DNA of 64,000 bases from Amoebidium appalachense. Lineage: Eukaryota > Ichthyosporea. Each line of letters begins with the position of its first letter. Position 1 is the first letter of the stretch. A program made the translations under genes and the position numbers. The notes beneath the pieces were generated by a model. That model searched no databases, was not told the DNA's origin, and worked only from the letters and a program-made list of their open reading frames with translations. The stretch lies in the NCBI GenBank assembly GCA_963693365.1, contig CAVNZM010000005.1, forward strand, positions 2,542,001 to 2,606,000, given 5' to 3'. Positions 62,091-64,000 of the stretch are shown here, piece by piece.

Positions 62091-64000
62091 TGCGCTATAA
62101 TTTTGTAGTGATGTGTTTCTCAAGCCAATCAATACATCTAATAAACAGGTCGTAGTTACGCGTGTTTAGTATAAAATCAAGGATGTTGTAATTTACAGGT
62201 AGGCTATCTTTCTGGGTGTCTGTTGTGAATGTGACGTGTGTGTGTTGCGGTATTATGTGGTCTATCAAACTACATTTGGCGATACATGACCGGTTAAACT
62301 GGTGTGTGTGTGTGTTGTTTGGGCATGCAAATGATGCCACCTTATACTTATTAGATCTCCACTGTATAGCACGTGTACAGTAAAAGCGTGGTAATTGATC
62401 AATAATACCATCAGCTAGAGAAAGACCAGTTCTACAGGAAGGTAATATGTATTTAGGTGTTATACACTTGCGAGTGCCATATTTGGCAATATGGTTGAGG
62501 CGGTCAGTATATATAAAACGAGACATAAGGCTTAGTTTTTCAAGGTGTATGCTTTCATCGGGTCTAGTGTCGTGTGGTATCTTTTTCCATTTGTTATATT
62601 GCGTGATTATCTTGTGATTGTGTACATGTTTAATAAGTAAGTGGCAGTCCAAAGTCACACACACACTATTGCGGGGTTTATTTGTATTTGTGCCCAGGGG
62701 AGAAGGGGAGAGAGAGGGGAGGAAAGAGGGGAGAGGTGAGGAGGGGACAGGTCGGATAGAGAAGAGAGGGTGGGAGGGCAAATACTTCTTTAAGCGGCTT
62801 ATGTGCTTATTGAATTTCAGCGCGAGATAGGATACTCTAGCAGCTATTGGGACCAGACCATATATCGAGAGCGTTACAGGCCCAGGTTTACAACAGTTGT
62901 TAGATAGAAAGGAGGCAACTTCTGCTTCAAGGAAATTTGCCAAGGGTTTAAGCGCTCTAGTTCTCTCTTTCTTGATCCAAGCGGCGAGAAGGGGTAAACC
63001 ATATTCACATGCCGGGAAGACAAAAGTGCGAATAAATGTAAGTCTAATAGAAGGATGGAGGGGTGTGTCTTTAAAAATATTAGCCGAGAAGAAAGCTAAC
63101 CGCTTACGAGCCAACTCTACCCTCTTTTCGACCATATGGGGAAACATAACACCAACAGAATCAACCGGAACACCAAGATATTTGTATTCTGGAACTATAG
63201 GTACAGGTTTAGATGATAATGTAAATGTGTGTAAATTGTTAGCTATATCAGGTACAAGAACACCACATTTGTCTATGTTAAGGATCATAAGGTTTGCCTT
63301 GCACCACTCTGACACTACATCGAACAATCTTTGCAGGCGTCTAGGGGTACGGGCAAGGAGGGACAGATCATCAGCATAGAGAAGTGCAGGCGGAAAGTTA
63401 TTAATAGGGTCATCGTTTTCGGCGTAAATCTTGACAGCCAAATCATCTATAAATAGGTTAAACAAAAAGGGGCTAAGCAATGAACCCTGCAAGAGACCTC
63501 TAGTACGAGCAAAACCATATGAAAGATGCCCATTAACCACAGCTCTACCATAGGTTTGAGACAAGAGTGCTTCTAACAGAACACCAATGCAGTGTGGTAC
63601 ACCCCGTGCAGCAAGCTTTTCCCATAGGAGACCAGGGGAGACAGAATCGTAAGCAGTTTTCCAATCAATAAAGCCAACATATTGTGCACCAACTTGCATA
63701 GAATCGTGCAGTGCCATTATTTGAACATAACATGAATTGTTTTTACGAAAAGCGGATTGGCATGGGTGTATGTGAAGAATAGATTGAAACCTAGGGTGAT
63801 GTGCAAATAACCTAAGTAAGCAAGCTTCAAAGAATCTACGAACAACCTGGGTTAGTGTAATGGGGCGAAAGGATGATATGGGGCCCTCAGAGTCCTTCTT
63901 AACTATGGGGATCACTAAGGTATCTAACCAAGATGACGGGACATGTCCACATTTAACACACCAAGAAAAGAGAGAGCTTAACATGATAGTAAGATCAGGT
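61735..64000 (-). mobile_element. non-LTR retrotransposon copy C, runs off the window
   Basis: This is the longest copy: reverse transcriptase ORF, CA tract (about 62022-62085 on plus as GT), internal poly(A) (61934-61984 as T), then 200 bp ending CAGCGTAAACCCCC at 61735. The 5' end lies outside the window. Confidence 0.95.
62095..64000 (-). CDS. reverse transcriptase of a non-LTR retrotransposon (partial)
   Basis: An uninterrupted minus-strand frame of at least 629 codons ends with TAG at 62095 and remains open past the window edge, so the real start is outside. RT motifs: PIVKKDSEGPISSFRPITL (block 1-2), IDWKTAYDSV (motif A Asp), GLLQGSLLSPFLFNLFIDDL (motif B) and LLYADDLSLL (catalytic YADD). 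The thumb-like region is followed by about 350 residues specific to the element, without a recognised RNase H or zinc knuckle. An endonuclease, if present, is upstream. The intact frame and close similarity to copies A and B suggest recent activity. It uses standard stop codons throughout. Confidence 0.93.
   Translation of the reverse strand, partial: PDLTIMLSSLFSWCVKCGHVPSSWLDTLVIPIVKKDSEGPISSFRPITLTQVVRRFFEACLLRLFAHHPRFQSILHIHPCQSAFRKNNSCYVQIMALHDSMQVGAQYVGFIDWKTAYDSVSPGLLWEKLAARGVPHCIGVLLEALLSQTYGRAVVNGHLSYGFARTRGLLQGSLLSPFLFNLFIDDLAVKIYAENDDPINNFPPALLYADDLSLLARTPRRLQRLFDVVSEWCKANLMILNIDKCGVLVPDIANNLHTFTLSSKPVPIVPEYKYLGVPVDSVGVMFPHMVEKRVELARKRLAFFSANIFKDTPLHPSIRLTFIRTFVFPACEYGLPLLAAWIKKERTRALKPLANFLEAEVASFLSNNCCKPGPVTLSIYGLVPIAARVSYLALKFNKHISRLKKYLPSHPLFSIRPVPSSPLPSFLPSLSPSPLGTNTNKPRNSVCVTLDCHLLIKHVHNHKIITQYNKWKKIPHDTRPDESIHLEKLSLMSRFIYTDRLNHIAKYGTRKCITPKYILPSCRTGLSLADGIIDQLPRFYCTRAIQWRSNKYKVASFACPNNTHTHQFNRSCIAKCSLIDHIIPQHTHVTFTTDTQKDSLPVNYNILDFILNTRNYDLFIRCIDWLEKHITTKL

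Overview
The window is nuclear DNA of an intron-rich eukaryote, most likely a unicellular relative of animals (Holozoa). The best evidence is a complete TEAD/Scalloped-type gene with both an N-terminal TEA DNA-binding domain and a C-terminal YAP-binding domain; that combination is known from animals and some unicellular holozoans. A costars gene, a tRNA CCA-adding enzyme, a secreted GH114 glycosidase and a secreted bacterial-type ParB-like protein fit this. An ichthyosporean-like genome with long repeat-filled introns is my best guess, by inference only. There is no operon structure, CRISPR, rRNA or complete tRNA gene.

Layout. 1-6148 (+): 3' part of an unidentified gene with an Asp-rich C terminus. 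7715-13315 (+): eight-exon secreted ParBc_2-family gene with one in-frame TGA. 14804-17487 (-): three-exon costars gene. 20507-21124 (-): Cys-rich protein with a 31-residue tandem repeat and two in-frame TAG codons. 24746-36687 (-): sixteen-exon CCA tRNA nucleotidyltransferase. 41506-44920 (-): seven-exon secreted GH114 enzyme. 52982-58628 (-): nine-exon TEAD. 59255-59917 (-): secreted protein ORF interrupted by TGA. Exons were joined by reading frame, GT-AG borders and phase. In five of the six identified multi-exon genes every junction closes in phase; one TRNT1 junction does not.

Most of the rest is repeats. Introns are full of CA/GT and CT/GA microsatellites and an exceptional number of long poly(G)/poly(C) runs. 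A short interspersed element with box A/B-like motifs and a poly(C) tail occurs at least seven times, always in introns and always in the sense direction. A non-LTR retrotransposon is present in four 5'-truncated or window-cut copies; its 3' region carries a CA microsatellite and an internal poly(A) flanked by small palindromes. Three terminal-inverted-repeat or foldback elements and several minisatellites are also present.

The genes are unrelated housekeeping, regulatory and secreted functions rather than one pathway. The most interesting signals are two symmetric cassette-like exons that interrupt conserved motifs (TEAD exon 6, GH114 exon 4), TEAD introns whose ends are complementary GU/CA tracts, in-frame stops confined to secreted-protein genes, and the poly(C)-tailed SINE-like family.
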